Of a stretch of DNA of 11,883 nucleotides, positions 1 through 4,989 are shown piece after piece (within the stretch, counting starts at the first letter, position 1; every line of letters starts with the position of its first letter). The stretch comes from Solirubrobacterales bacterium (GTDB lineage: Bacteria; Actinomycetota; Thermoleophilia; Solirubrobacterales; Solirubrobacteraceae). The DNA lies in NCBI GenBank assembly GCA_016215085.1, contig JACRMD010000025.1, positions 1 to 11,883 on the forward strand, read 5' to 3'. A program made the translations under genes and the position numbers. The notes under the pieces are model-generated. The model did no database searches and was not told the origin of the DNA. It saw nothing but the letters and a program-made list of their open reading frames with translations.

Positions 1-234
1 CAGCCGCGCGAGGTCGCGCCCACGCTGGCGGTCATCGCCGGCCTGCTGGCCGTCGCGGTCTACGGCGTGCTGCGCGACAGCTCGCCGGCCACGCTGAACA
101 ACGTGGCGTTCGCGCTGTTCCACGTGGCGATCCTGACCGCCGGCGCGTGGCCGGCGCTCGCGCGGCCGGACGCGCCGCCGGCCGCCGCGGTGGCCGAGGA
201 GCCGCATGCGGCGGCGCGGCGGCGGGCAGCCTGA
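1..234 (+). CDS. C-terminus of a membrane protein (5' end outside window)
   Basis: The frame is open from the first base to TGA at 232-234 and gives 77 residues without a start. It has two hydrophobic stretches: about residues 6-23, ending in GVLRDSS, and about residues 33-54, centred on NNVAFALFHVAIL. A hydrophilic Ala/Arg/Pro-rich tail ending in ARRRAA follows. The pattern is the last one or two transmembrane helices of a polytopic membrane protein with a short, probably cytoplasmic, tail. A helix of the type NNVxFALFHVAIL near the C-terminus recalls membrane-bound family 2 glycosyltransferases (cellulose-synthase-like), but too little is visible to name a family. The gene ends 46 bp before the short ORF at 280. 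Confidence 0.55.
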   Translation, partial: QPREVAPTLAVIAGLLAVAVYGVLRDSSPATLNNVAFALFHVAILTAGAWPALARPDAPPAAAVAEEPHAAARRRAA

Positions 235-259
235 CCGGGTGGCCGCCCGCGCACGCTGC

Positions 260-265
260 TACCGT
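260..265 (+). promoter_or_regulatory. Possible -10 element TACCGT
   Basis: TACCGT matches TANNNT and lies 14 nt before the ATG at 280. A start of transcription around 272 would give a leader of only a few bases for the short ORF and the membrane protein gene behind it. No convincing -35 is visible. Confidence 0.3.
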
Positions 266-279
266 TCCCGCGTCGCTGC

Positions 280-336
280 ATGACCGACGACGACTCCAGC
301 CGAAGTAGCGCCGGACATCCCGGCGCAGCGCCGTGA
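280..336 (+). CDS. Possible 18-codon upstream ORF coupled to the CNNM gene
   Basis: ATG at 280 opens an 18-codon frame, MTDDDSSRSSAGHPGAAP, ending in TGA at 334-336. That stop overlaps the GTG start of the next gene at 333-335 as GTGA, the usual geometry of translational coupling. The CNNM gene has neither a Shine-Dalgarno nor a TANNNT hexamer just before its start, so reinitiation from this ORF would explain how it is translated. The peptide is acidic then small-residue rich and resembles no family I know. A chance ORF is quite possible at this length. Confidence 0.35.
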   Translation: MTDDDSSRSSAGHPGAAP

Positions 337-1634
337 CCGCGCTCCTGCTCCTCGCCGTCGCGGCCCTGATCCTCGTCAACGGCTTCTTCGTCGCGGCCGA
401 GTTCGCCCTCGTGCGCTCGCGCCGCAGCACGTTCGAGGAGGAGGCCAAGGAGGGCTCCAAGCCCGCGCAGCGCGCGCTGGCGGTCATGGAGGACCTCAAC
501 CAGTACCTGTCGGCCTGCCAGTTCGGCATCACGCTCGCGTCGCTGGGCATCGGCTTCCTGGGCGAGCCGGCCATCGCCACGCTCGTCGAGCCCGCATTCG
601 GCGACCTCTCCCACGGCCAGGCCGTCGCGCTGTCGATCGCCATCGCCTACATCGTGGTCACGGCGTTCCACATCACGATCGGCGAGCAGGTCCCCAAGAT
701 CTTCTCGATCGTCCACGCCGAGGCGACGGCCAAGCGGATCGCCCGGCCGCTGCTGTGGTTCAACGCGGCGATGCGCCCGTTCATCTCGCTGCTGAACCGG
801 GCCTCCAACGCCATCCTGCGCGTGCTCAAGGTCGATCCCGACGCGGCCGGCGCCGAGGGCGCGACGCCCGACGAGCTGCGCGTGATGATCGCCCAGGCCC
901 GCGCCGGCGGCCAGCTGGACCCGGGCGAGGCGGGCATGCTCTCCGGCGTCTTCCACCTGCACGAGCAGGAGGCGCGGCAGGTCATGACGCCGATCCCCGC
1001 GGTGGTGACCGTCGACCTCTCCGAGGACGTCGAGACCGCGATCCGCCGCTGCGTCTCGTCCGGCCACACGCGGCTGCTCGTCACCGAGGACGAGAACCAG
1101 GACCGCGTGCGCGGCATCGTCCACGCCAACTCGCTGGCCCGCGCGCTGATGGCCGAGGGCCCCGAGGCGTCGCTGGAGCCACTGGTGCGCGAGGCCGTGA
1201 TCGTCCCCGAGACCAAGCCGCTGGACGACCTGCTCGCCGACCTGCAGCGCCAGCGCTCGTCGATGGCCGTGGTCGTCGACGAGTACGGCCGCGTCGCCGG
1301 CATCGTCACCGTCGAGGACATCATCGAGGAGGTCGTCGGCGAGATCGACGACGAGACCGACCCGGCCGGCGGCCACATCCGGCGGCTGGCCAACGGCGAC
1401 TGGTTCGTGCGCGGCCACGTCGCGGTCACCGACCTCCTGGACTACGGCCTCGAGCTGCCGGTGGACACCGACGCCTACAACTCGGTCGGCGGGTTCGTCT
1501 TCGCCGAGCTCGGCCGGCTGCCCAAGCGCGGGGACACCATCACCGCCGACGGCTACTCGATCCGGGTGGAGTCGGTGCGCGAGAACCGCATCGAGGCCGT
1601 GCGCATCCGCGAGCGCCGGCCGCAGACGGCCTAG
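333..1634 (+). CDS. CNNM/HlyC-CorC family membrane protein with CBS domains
   Basis: 433 residues, full length for the family (usually 420-450). An N-terminal DUF21/CNNM transmembrane domain spans about residues 1-190. It starts with a hydrophobic helix carrying NGFFVAAEFALVRSRR (16-31) and contains the conserved GEQVPK (117-122). Two CBS domains follow, about 215-275 (opening VMTPIPAV at 217, with HTRLLVTEDE at 245) and 280-340 (VDEYGRVAGIVTVEDIIEE, acidic patch at 327-338). A CorC/HlyC-associated domain (about 350-428) closes the protein. Relatives are called hemolysin-like, TlyC or CorC; CNNM members are linked to magnesium or cobalt export and CBS domains bind adenine nucleotides, but direct hemolysis is not supported. 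GTG at 333 is chosen because the first helix needs it. It overlaps the stop of a short upstream ORF. Confidence 0.93.
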   Translation: MTALLLLAVAALILVNGFFVAAEFALVRSRRSTFEEEAKEGSKPAQRALAVMEDLNQYLSACQFGITLASLGIGFLGEPAIATLVEPAFGDLSHGQAVALSIAIAYIVVTAFHITIGEQVPKIFSIVHAEATAKRIARPLLWFNAAMRPFISLLNRASNAILRVLKVDPDAAGAEGATPDELRVMIAQARAGGQLDPGEAGMLSGVFHLHEQEARQVMTPIPAVVTVDLSEDVETAIRRCVSSGHTRLLVTEDENQDRVRGIVHANSLARALMAEGPEASLEPLVREAVIVPETKPLDDLLADLQRQRSSMAVVVDEYGRVAGIVTVEDIIEEVVGEIDDETDPAGGHIRRLANGDWFVRGHVAVTDLLDYGLELPVDTDAYNSVGGFVFAELGRLPKRGDTITADGYSIRVESVRENRIEAVRIRERRPQTA

Positions 1635-1697
1635 CGCCCGAAACGAACGCGGAAGTTCGCGCAAGTTCTCCGCCGGGACTGCGTTGAGGCTCTTCGA

Positions 1698-1753
1698 CCC
1701 CGCCCGTGGGACGGCGGGGCCCCCACATACCGCCGCCCGTGGGACGGCGGCGG
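1698..1753 (+). repeat. Tandem hairpins with an identical 8-nt loop
   Basis: Hairpin 1 pairs CCCCGCC (1698-1704) with GGCGGGG (1713-1719). Hairpin 2 pairs CCGCCGCC (1730-1737) with GGCGGCGG (1746-1753). Both enclose the same loop, CGTGGGAC (1705-1712 and 1738-1745). The stems differ in sequence yet both pair perfectly while the loop is invariant. A 17-bp direct repeat, CGCCCGTGGGACGGCGG, lies at 1701-1717 and 1734-1750. Retained pairing plus a constant loop suggests RNA hairpins recognised by their loop, or a duplicated protein site; this is inference. Confidence 0.6.
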
Positions 1754-1840
1754 ATCACGGAGAGAGTGGATCGGGGTGGGTCCACTGGACGCATCGGCGG
1801 CCGGCTCGCGAGAGCCGGCCGCTGGTCCTTAACAGCCTGA

Positions 1841-1925
1841 GGCCCGCCCTTGCCGCGCGGACCACGTGCGCGAGTCAGGCGGGCCCCAGCCCCCGTAGGC
1901 AACCGGCCCGCTCTCCGCGGGCCGG
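1841..1925 (+). promoter_or_regulatory. Attenuator-like set of competing stems
   Basis: Four segments can pair in exclusive ways: A GGCCCGCC (1841-1848), B GGCGGGCC (1878-1885), C GGCCCGC (1905-1911), D GCGGGCC (1917-1923). A:B and C:D form two separate hairpins; B:C (7 bp, 19-nt loop) would break both; A:D is also possible. This 1:2, 2:3, 3:4 geometry is that of transcription attenuators and riboswitch expression platforms. No U-tract follows C:D, so any control could act on the Shine-Dalgarno at 1937-1945 instead. GC-rich DNA yields such pairings by chance more easily, hence the moderate score. Confidence 0.4.
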
Positions 1926-1936
1926 TCGGTGCTTCT

Positions 1937-1945
1937 GGGAGGAGG
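1937..1945 (+). promoter_or_regulatory. Strong Shine-Dalgarno GGGAGGAGG
   Basis: GGGAGGAGG contains a full AGGAGG (1940-1945) five bases before GTG at 1951. It sits unpaired between two hairpins, and the start codon opens the 5' arm of the second. Most plus-strand genes nearby have no Shine-Dalgarno, so this site stands out. Confidence 0.55.
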
Positions 1946-1950
1946 TGCAC

Positions 1951-1992
1951 GTGCGAGTACGTTCGCACCGTCGAGTTTCCTCGCCTTCCTGA
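1951..1992 (+). CDS. 13-codon ORF with a strong ribosome binding site
   Basis: GTG at 1951 starts the frame MRVRSHRRVSSPS, stopped by TGA at 1990-1992; a second in-frame GTG lies at 1945. The peptide has four arginines in 13 residues and four serines, and I recognise no family. The Shine-Dalgarno spacing is ideal. The start codon is buried in hairpin 1951-1968. It could be a leader peptide, the translated tail of the structured RNA, or the surviving 5' end of a gene whose remainder has been lost. The next gene start is 87 bp downstream and appears to have its own promoter. Confidence 0.35.
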   Translation: MRVRSHRRVSSPS

Positions 1993-2005
1993 AGCGCGGC
2001 TAAAA

Positions 2006-2027
2006 GTTGAGCCCATGTTGAGTTGAG
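2006..2027 (+). repeat. Three GTTGAG copies upstream of the hydrolase
   Basis: GTTGAG occurs at 2006-2011, 2017-2022 and 2022-2027 (the last two share one base). The first two are 11 bp apart, about one helical turn, which suits a protein binding the same face of DNA. They lie 50-75 bp upstream of the hydrolase start. No family of regulator is implied. Confidence 0.3.
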
Positions 2028-2047
2028 GTTCGACACGGGTTGCGCGG

Positions 2048-2063
2048 CGAACGGCGCCGTTCG
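2048..2063. promoter_or_regulatory. 16-bp perfect palindrome, likely operator
   Basis: CGAACGGCGCCGTTCG is its own reverse complement. It ends one base before the proposed -10 hexamer (2065-2070), so a bound protein would cover the promoter. This is a typical repressor position. Confidence 0.5.
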
Positions 2064-2064
2064 G

Positions 2065-2070
2065 TAGCGT
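2065..2070 (+). promoter_or_regulatory. -10 element TAGCGT, leaderless start
   Basis: TAGCGT ends 8 nt before ATG 2079 and there is no Shine-Dalgarno, so transcription would begin at or within a couple of bases of the start codon. TTGCGC at 2040-2045 is a possible -35 with a 19-bp spacer. Confidence 0.45.
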
Positions 2071-2078
2071 CGCGCCCG

Positions 2079-2771
2079 ATGGACGCGACACCCTTCCACC
2101 GCGGCGGCACGCCCGACGGCGAGCCCGTCGTCCTCATCCACGGGTTCTCGGGCACCTGGCGCAACTGGGTCCCGGTCCTCCCGGCTCTCGAGCGGGAGTT
2201 CGACGTGCTGGCCGCCGGCCTCGCCGGCGACCACGGCTGCCCCGGGCTGCCGGGCGAGGCCGAGGTCGGCGTCCGCGCGGACGACGACCGCGAGGCCAAG
2301 CGCCTGCGCCGCCAGTTCGGCGCCTCGTACTGGATCGGCCAGCGCTCGGCGGGCATCCGCCACCTGCTCGCGCGGCCGCGGTTCCGGCGCTTCGCGCTGC
2401 GCGACGTCATCGCCCACGGCGAGCGCGTCCCGCCGGCCGAGGCGATGGCCATGGCCGAGGGCCAGGCCGGCTGCGAGATCTTCTGGGACCTCTTCAACGC
2501 GATCGAGGAGGCCGGTCCGCCGGTGGCGTTCGACGGCATCGACGTGCCGACGCTGATCGTGTGGGGCACCGCGGACCGCATCCTGCCGCTGAAGACCTGC
2601 GCCGACGGCTACCGGCGGCTGCTGCCGCACGCCGAGTGGCGGCTGCTCAACGGGCTCGGCCACATCCCGATGTACGACGACCCGGCCCTGGTCGCCGACG
2701 TCATCGCCGGCCACGTGCGGCGCGTCGAGGCCGGGGCGGCTACGCCCGCGGCAGCCCGTCCATCCGCCTGA
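2079..2771 (+). CDS. Alpha/beta hydrolase lacking the nucleophile elbow
   Basis: 230 residues against a usual 270-290. The N-terminal strand and oxyanion turn are present (VVLIHGFSGTWRNW, H21-G22-F23), then LAGDHGCPGLPGE around D51. The cap region (LARPRFRRFALRDV), the acid WGTADRILP (D166) and the catalytic histidine GLGHIPM (H195) all follow. What is missing is the 60-70 residue stretch with the GxSxG nucleophile, which relatives carry between the LP region and the REAKRLRRQF segment. The join lies near residues 62-68 (bases about 2262-2285) and keeps the frame. The product could fold only partly, should not be a serine hydrolase, and may be a decaying gene. An in-frame upstream TTG at 2040 is rejected in favour of ATG 2079, which sits correctly behind a -10 element. 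Its last 32 bp overlap the convergent GST-like gene. Confidence 0.8.
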   Translation: MDATPFHRGGTPDGEPVVLIHGFSGTWRNWVPVLPALEREFDVLAAGLAGDHGCPGLPGEAEVGVRADDDREAKRLRRQFGASYWIGQRSAGIRHLLARPRFRRFALRDVIAHGERVPPAEAMAMAEGQAGCEIFWDLFNAIEEAGPPVAFDGIDVPTLIVWGTADRILPLKTCADGYRRLLPHAEWRLLNGLGHIPMYDDPALVADVIAGHVRRVEAGAATPAAARPSA

Positions 2772-3354
2772 TCCACGCCTTCAGCCGCGGGAAGCCGCCG
2801 TCGAGCGCCAGGTGCTCGACGAGGACCCCGTGGAAGAGGTCGTCGTCGGGCTCGCGCGGGACCGCGAACTTCAGGAACGGGTAGGCGCACAGGTCGGCGG
2901 CCCCGACCTGGTCGCCGAACAGGAAGTCGCGGCCGTGCAGCAGCGCCTCGAAGCCGTGGCGCCAGGCGCGCAGCTGCTCGGCCCAGGCGGGGATGCGGGC
3001 GTCGTCCGGCGCGCCCGCGCGCCGCGCGCCGTCGATCGCGTTCGGCGGCACCTTCCAGACGAAGTTGAAGAAGCTGACGAAGCCGTCGACCTCGCGTCGG
3101 GCGGCGTCGCCGGCGGGCCACAGCGGCGGGTCCGGCCACGTGCGGTCGATCCAGGCGACGATCGGCATGGAGTCGGTGAGGACGCGGCCGTCGGCCTCGA
3201 CGACCGGCACGAGCTCCTGGCCGCTCACCGCGCGGATCCCGCTGCGGTCCTCGGGGTCGTGCGTGATCCAGGTGACGTCCGTGACGCCCTTGAGGCCGAG
3301 GGCGAGCGCGACCCGCTCGGCGTTGGTCGAGTCCGGGATGGTGTGGATCCGCAT
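2740..3354 (-). CDS. Glutathione S-transferase-like protein
   Basis: 204 residues, normal for cytosolic GSTs. A thioredoxin-fold N-terminal domain covers about residues 1-75: PDSTNAERVALAL near the start, the cis-proline in ELVPVVEADGR (P50) and the gamma-glutamyl binding pair D61-S62 in LTDSMPIVAWID. An all-helical C-terminal domain follows, with the N-capping region LFGDQVGAADLCAYPFLKF at about 145-163. GSTs conjugate or reduce using glutathione, but many actinobacteria make mycothiol instead, so the thiol used here is open. Start ATG 3354 was chosen because the thioredoxin fold begins at once. The gene is divergent from a LysR regulator 72 bp away, so it is probably that regulator's target. 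Stop TAG lies inside the end of the convergent hydrolase gene. Confidence 0.85.
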   Translation of the reverse strand: MRIHTIPDSTNAERVALALGLKGVTDVTWITHDPEDRSGIRAVSGQELVPVVEADGRVLTDSMPIVAWIDRTWPDPPLWPAGDAARREVDGFVSFFNFVWKVPPNAIDGARRAGAPDDARIPAWAEQLRAWRHGFEALLHGRDFLFGDQVGAADLCAYPFLKFAVPREPDDDLFHGVLVEHLALDGGFPRLKAWIRRMDGLPRA

Positions 3355-3380
3355 GGGCGCGAATCATGGTCGCGGCGAGG

Positions 3381-3418
3381 CGTAAGCGCCACTCGACCTG
3401 TTGACGGTGGCCGTAAGC
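3381..3418. promoter_or_regulatory. Candidate LysR operator between GST-like and lysR genes
   Basis: CGTAAGC occurs at 3381-3387 and 3412-3418, 31 bp apart, about three helical turns. Between them lies an inverted repeat, GCCAC (3388-3392) and GTGGC (3407-3411), 14 bp apart. LysR-type tetramers bind extended sites of this size in the gap shared with a divergent target, and the downstream copy overlaps the lysR -10 hexamer, suiting autorepression. Confidence 0.4.
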
Positions 3419-3419
3419 T
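3414..3419 (+). promoter_or_regulatory. -10 element TAAGCT, leaderless lysR start
   Basis: TAAGCT ends 7 nt before ATG 3427 with no Shine-Dalgarno in between, so the transcript probably begins at the start codon. No good -35 at normal spacing is visible. Confidence 0.45.
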
Positions 3420-3426
3420 GCGCTGC

Positions 3427-4368
3427 ATGCTTCACGCGGTGACCGAGGGCGAGGCCGCCGCGAGCGCCGTGCCGGCGCTCGACGTCCGCCGGCTGCGCGT
3501 GCTGCGCGCCGTCGCCGAGCACGGCTCGTTCGCCGCCGCTGCGGCCGAGCTGCAGTACACCCCGTCGGCGATCTCCCAGCAGGTCGCGGCGCTCGAGCGC
3601 GAGGCGGGCGCGGTGCTCGTCGAGCGCGGCCCGCGCGGCGCCCGGCTCACGCAGGCCGGGCTCGTGCTGGACCGCCACGCGGCGATCGTGCTCGGCCAGC
3701 TCGCCGCGGCGCGCGCCGAGCTCGACGACCTCGCGCGGCTGCGTGCCGGCGTCCTGCGCCTGGCGGCCTTCGAGTCGGGCTGGTCGTCGCTCGTGCCCGC
3801 GGCGGTGTCGGCGTACCGCGAGCGCCATCCCGGCGTCGAGCTGCAGCTGGCCGAGCACGACCCGGTCGCCGGCGTCGCCGCCGTCCGCGCCGGCGCCACC
3901 GACCTCGCGCTCGTCTTCGAGCCCAACGCCGTCGGCGAGCTGGAGGGGTTGCAGCGCACGGTGGTCTGCGAGGACCCGCTGTGGGCGGTGCTGCCGGCCG
4001 GCCACCGCCTCGCCTCGCGCGCCGTCGTGCGGCTGGCCGACCTCGCGGGCGAGCCGTGGGTGGCGCCGACGGCCTTCTGCGCGCAGGTCGTCCGCCGCGC
4101 CTGCGCGGCCGCCGGCTTCGACCCCGACGTCGTCTTCTCCAGCGGCGACTACGGCGCGATCCAGGGCTTCGTCGCCGCCGGCGCGGGCGTCGCGCTCGTG
4201 CCCCGGCTCGCGCTCACCGGCAGCGACCGCATCGTCGCGCGCCCGGTCGAGGGCGGCCGCCCGTCGCGCACGATCGCGACGATCACCGTGCCCGAGGGCC
4301 CGCGCCCGGCGACCGCCGACGCGATGCTCGCGGTGCTCCGCGAGGCCGCGGACGCGCTGCTGGGCTGA
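3427..4368 (+). CDS. LysR-family transcriptional regulator
   Basis: 313 residues, typical length. The winged helix-turn-helix spans about residues 18-78: LDVRRLRVLRAVAEHGSFAA, the recognition helix region TPSAISQQVAALEREAG (45-61) and the wing RGARLTQAG (70-78). A linker helix and a periplasmic-binding-protein-like effector domain (about 100-310) follow, with LRLAAFES, the FEPN strand and PWVAP as domain landmarks. It has a 17-residue extension before the HTH. Unusually for the family, the residue before SAIS is TP rather than SQ, as in many actinobacterial paralogs. It lies back to back with a GST-like gene, the classic arrangement for regulator and target. The effector is unknown. Confidence 0.93.
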   Translation: MLHAVTEGEAAASAVPALDVRRLRVLRAVAEHGSFAAAAAELQYTPSAISQQVAALEREAGAVLVERGPRGARLTQAGLVLDRHAAIVLGQLAAARAELDDLARLRAGVLRLAAFESGWSSLVPAAVSAYRERHPGVELQLAEHDPVAGVAAVRAGATDLALVFEPNAVGELEGLQRTVVCEDPLWAVLPAGHRLASRAVVRLADLAGEPWVAPTAFCAQVVRRACAAAGFDPDVVFSSGDYGAIQGFVAAGAGVALVPRLALTGSDRIVARPVEGGRPSRTIATITVPEGPRPATADAMLAVLREAADALLG

Positions 4369-4397
4369 GCAAGCTGGTCCTTGGTGCCTTTTGGCCC

Positions 4398-4901
4398 CTA
4401 CCAGGGCCCCAATCCACCAATGGCACGCTTCGCCGATGCCCGCGTGCTCATCACGGCGCCCACGGCGCCCGCCGCGAGACCGGCCAGCGCCCAGCCGAAC
4501 CCGCCGAGCGGCCGGTAGCCGGGCGCGTCGTCGGGGTCCATCTGGAAATTCAGCGGGGCGATCGCGCGGAGGACCAGGACCGCCGCGGCGGCCATCACGA
4601 ACAGCGTCGCGATCGTGGCAGCGCCTCGCGCAATGCGCCTCGGCGTGGCGGACCGCCCGCGCGCGGTCAGCACGGCGAGCAGCACCGCGGCCCCGCACAG
4701 CGCGACGAGCAGCACGTCCCCGACGGTCATCCACTCCCACCCGTTGGAGACGGGCGCGCCGTCGTCGCCCGGCACGAGATCGCTGTCCGGCACGACCCAC
4801 GGGCGCCACAGCGAGGCGAGCGTCCCCGCGGCGCCGACGACCAGCAGCGCAGCGCCGGCTCGTGCGACCGGGGGAGGAGCCTGCGCGCCGGTCGAAGCCA
4901 C
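4398..4901 (-). CDS. Four-helix membrane protein, function unknown
   Basis: 167 residues from GTG 4901. Four hydrophobic segments are visible: about 12-33 (ARAGAALLVVGAAGTLASLW), 60-80 (DVLLVALCGAAVLLAVL), 94-116 (ATIATLFVMAAAAVLVLRAI) and 134-152 (FGWALAGLAAGAVGAVM). The loop after helix 1 is acidic with PWVVPDSD and SNGWEWM, probably extracytoplasmic. A second outside loop, NFQMDPDDAPGYRPLGG, precedes helix 4. I know the layout from anonymous actinobacterial tetraspan proteins but no function. The frame extends further upstream, but GTG 4901 is preferred because it follows a TATCGT hexamer by 6 nt and the upstream part lies over the divergent cupin gene. It converges on lysR with a 29-bp gap. 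Confidence 0.75.
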   Translation of the reverse strand: MASTGAQAPPPVARAGAALLVVGAAGTLASLWRPWVVPDSDLVPGDDGAPVSNGWEWMTVGDVLLVALCGAAVLLAVLTARGRSATPRRIARGAATIATLFVMAAAAVLVLRAIAPLNFQMDPDDAPGYRPLGGFGWALAGLAAGAVGAVMSTRASAKRAIGGLGPW

Positions 4902-4907
4902 GCGGCC

Positions 4908-4913
4908 ACGATA
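4908..4913 (-). promoter_or_regulatory. -10 element TATCGT, leaderless membrane protein start
   Basis: On the minus strand TATCGT ends exactly 6 nt before GTG 4901. CTTCAG at 4935-4930 could be the -35 with a 16-bp spacer; it is part of the outer arm of the dyad at 4927-4972. Confidence 0.45.
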
Positions 4914-4926
4914 CCTGCGCCGTGGG

Positions 4927-4972
4927 TCGCTGAAGCATTCGTGCCCCCATGGGGGCCACAACCCTTCAGCGA
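4927..4972. promoter_or_regulatory. 46-bp nested dyad between divergent genes
   Basis: The outer arms TCGCTGAAG (4927-4935) and CTTCAGCGA (4964-4972) are perfect 9-bp inverted repeats. The inner 14-bp palindrome GCCCCCATGGGGGC (4943-4956) has exactly the same centre, 4949.5. The dyad sits midway between two divergent start codons (4901 and 4990) and overlaps the possible -35 of the minus-strand gene. It looks like a shared operator for one multimeric regulator or two nested ones. Confidence 0.6.
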
Positions 4973-4977
4973 GCGAG

Positions 4978-4983
4978 TAGGTT
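4978..4983 (+). promoter_or_regulatory. -10 element TAGGTT, leaderless cupin start
   Basis: TAGGTT ends exactly 6 nt before GTG 4990, with no Shine-Dalgarno. It mirrors the arrangement on the other side of the dyad. Confidence 0.45.
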
Positions 4984-4989
4984 CGCCAC

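Larger units (their letters stand above)
1698..1985 (+). ncRNA. Candidate structured RNA or long regulatory leader
   Basis: This gene-free stretch holds consecutive hairpins: 1698-1719; 1730-1753; 1766-1785 (GTGGATC with GGTCCAC, one G-U pair); 1797-1822 (11 bp closed by a GCGA tetraloop); 1841-1885 (8 bp, with an inner 5-bp stem 1854-1858/1868-1872); 1902-1926 (10 bp, loop TCTCC); 1951-1968 (GTGCGA/TCGCAC); 1972-1983. The 3' part also carries a strong Shine-Dalgarno and a 13-codon ORF. The string GGCAACC, a GC hairpin and GGTGC (1898-1933) recall the S-box (SAM-I) core, and CTTAACAGCCTGAGG recalls ribosomal protein leaders. The surrounding stems fit neither well, so I do not assign a family. 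Strand is taken from the ORF and the GNRA loop. The rest of the gap (1635-1697) shows only two AAGTTC copies and a weak CGAAC/GTTCG dyad. Confidence 0.4.

Noticed and set aside
60..1664. Open frame of more than 500 codons on the minus strand opposite the CNNM gene
   Set aside because: It is the antisense of a clear, full-length family member; its composition (Asp/Gly/Val/Arg-rich, no domain) is typical of high-GC shadows.
1898..1935. SAM-I (S-box)-like string GGCAACC, hairpin, GGTGC
   Set aside because: No matching P1/P2 with kink-turn or the full GGTGCTAA element could be drawn; too weak to call a SAM riboswitch without a covariance-model search.
1684..1992. 102-codon plus-strand ORF across the structured region
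   Set aside because: It has no ribosome binding site, its codons follow the hairpin arms and it matches no family. Only its last 13 codons have a credible start.
2028..2036. GGTTCGACA resembling a tRNA T-loop
   Set aside because: The flanking bases do not form a T-stem and no acceptor, D or anticodon arm can be drawn around it.
1540..2091. 183-codon minus-strand ORF across the gap after the CNNM gene
   Set aside because: Composition is shadow-like, it overlaps the CNNM 3' end and there is no plausible start signal.
4369..4410. Small GGCCC/GGGCC hairpin between lysR and the membrane protein gene
   Set aside because: The stem is only 5 bp, overlaps the membrane protein stop codon and has no T-tract in either direction.
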